DNA from: Natronolimnobius sp. AArcel1
GTDB taxonomy: Archaea; Halobacteriota; Halobacteria; Halobacteriales; Natrialbaceae
DNA length: 64,000 nucleotides
Assembly: GCF_011043775.1 (NCBI RefSeq)
Contig: NZ_JAAKXY010000004.1
Coordinates: forward strand, 186,001-250,000
Reading direction: 5' to 3'
Shown here one piece after another: positions 63,213 through 64,000 of this stretch; position 1 is the stretch's first letter; each line of letters starts with the position of its first letter. The notes below the pieces were generated by a model that was not told where the DNA came from, made no database searches, and saw only the letters and a program-made list of their open reading frames with translations. The position numbers were made by a program, and so were the translations under genes.

Positions 63213-64000
63213 ATGTCATCGGACGACAACCCGCGACAGGTGAACCGTAGATCAGTGCTCCGAAGCACCAGCGTCGGTGTGGTTGGAGCTACGGCTGGTG
63301 GGGCGGCGTTGAGTTCCCTGCTCGGAACCGTCTCCGCTGAGGAGCCGACACAATCGGACCGGGAACGCTTGGAAGACGTGGAGGAGATCCAAGAGATACT
63401 CGTGGAACTCGGCGTCGAACGACTTCCCGGTCCGGGTCGGATCGAAAAACGGCAGATCAAAGATGACGGCGAGATCACCGACGGAGAACTCCTCCTGTGG
63501 AAAGTGGAAATCAGGCAGTACGGCACCCTGCTGGTCACCGAGAACGGCGACGACATCGGTTCGGTGTTCATGTTCGACCCAGAACTGTCGAAGGCGCCAT
63601 CGGGTTACGCGGCTGCGGAGGAGGCGAACGCGTCACTGGGCCCCACTGGCTCTGATCTCACCTTCAGCCGAAACGCGACTGATCAGGAGGAAAAAGCGAT
63701 AGTGTCGGCAATCGGTGATGAGGACATCGATGGGATTCAGGCAACAGCCTCGACGTCAATTGACGGGTTCTACGTGTCGGCCGGTCCCGAGGATCCGGAC
63801 GATGACGATGTGACGACGAGCGAGTACGTCGTCGAAGTCGACGACTCCTTCGACGTCGCTACGGAAACGCTCTCCGAGATTGATCGATTGGGAGAGGGCG
63901 ATCTCGCCGAGCTGCTGTCGGTTCGCGAAGCGGACTTCCATATCGCTGCGATTCCGGATCCGAGGGATATCGTCGTGGACATCATCAGGGATTGGATCGT
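63213..64000 (+). CDS. Tat-secreted protein, partial (possible halocin-type precursor)
   Basis: Open from the ATG at 63213 to the window end (262 codons, no stop). The N-terminus NRRSVLRSTSVGVVGATAG with an Ala-rich core and a VSAEE cleavage site is a twin-arginine signal peptide without lipobox Cys. The following region (VERLPGPGRIEKRQI, LLLWKVEIRQYGTLLVTENG, SVFMFDPELSKAPSGY, NATDQEEKAIVSAIGDEDID, IDGFYVSAG) is acidic and secreted-like. The order resembles, from memory, the N-terminal part of the halocin C8 precursor. The C-terminal part that would carry a Cys-rich peptide is outside the window. AT-rich upstream sequence and neighbouring IS relics suggest acquisition by transfer. Confidence 0.7.
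   Translation, partial: MSSDDNPRQVNRRSVLRSTSVGVVGATAGGAALSSLLGTVSAEEPTQSDRERLEDVEEIQEILVELGVERLPGPGRIEKRQIKDDGEITDGELLLWKVEIRQYGTLLVTENGDDIGSVFMFDPELSKAPSGYAAAEEANASLGPTGSDLTFSRNATDQEEKAIVSAIGDEDIDGIQATASTSIDGFYVSAGPEDPDDDDVTTSEYVVEVDDSFDVATETLSEIDRLGEGDLAELLSVREADFHIAAIPDPRDIVVDIIRDWI

Overview
This is a haloarchaeal chromosome segment, probably from a member of the Natrialbales-type Halobacteria. The evidence is high GC with heavy use of CTCGAG, very acidic proteins, leaderless starts behind TATA boxes, Tat lipoprotein signals, the haloarchaeal fused NuoCD, phosphomevalonate decarboxylase, aEF1A next to ribosomal protein S10, and an intron-bearing tRNA-Gln(UUG). The exact genus cannot be read from the window.

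Positions 1-34,600 are mostly core genome. In order they hold: the tail of ribonucleotide reductase small subunit; isoprenoid lipid genes (phosphomevalonate decarboxylase, prenyl diphosphate synthase); DNA repair nth; acetyl-CoA synthetase; CBS/ParB and RCK-DHH proteins; an 11-gene complex I operon (nuoA-B-CD-H-I-J1-J2-K-L-M-N, no E/F/G) on the minus strand at 10,619-21,145; purK/purE; a CBS-less IMPDH/GMP reductase-like gene; a VapBC-like pair abutting tRNA-Gln, with copies of the tRNA ends and tandem small hairpins; an HNH protein; an aminotransferase with ribH; NifU-like, ACT and hom genes; aEF1A-rpsJ; a rhomboid protease; and tRNA-Ala(CGC).

Positions 34,600-50,800 are accessory-metabolic. 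A cluster of tiny zinc-ribbon genes includes a tandem duplication. A sugar ABC transporter (solute-binding lipoprotein, two permeases, and an ATPase some 2.8 kb away) lies near a sugar-phosphate isomerase/epimerase-like protein and a Gfo/Idh/MocA oxidoreductase. A divergent thermosome, a Yip1-like membrane protein, an FMN-binding-fold protein and a response-regulator pair (CheY-like plus REC-GAF-HTH_10) complete the stretch.

Positions 50,800-64,000 are a mobile island: an IS4-family transposase, then a large DUF4157 (eCIS core domain) protein frameshifted inside its HExxH motif. This is followed by an array of alternating paralogous genes, called A and B here: A1-B1-A2-B2-a3(remnant)-B3-A4-B4. 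Next comes an orphan copy of the DUF4157 protein's C-terminal module, and a truncated A5 that is almost identical in DNA to A1. This has the layout of a polymorphic-toxin locus with an immunity-gene array and an orphan toxin cassette. I regard it as the most interesting system in the window; the toxin/immunity reading is inference. The array is closed by a palindromic mini-element, a decayed IS6 transposase that itself carries a 58-bp double-hairpin insertion, a second mini-element, another IS6 remnant, and a Tat-secreted protein running off the end whose layout recalls a halocin C8-type precursor.
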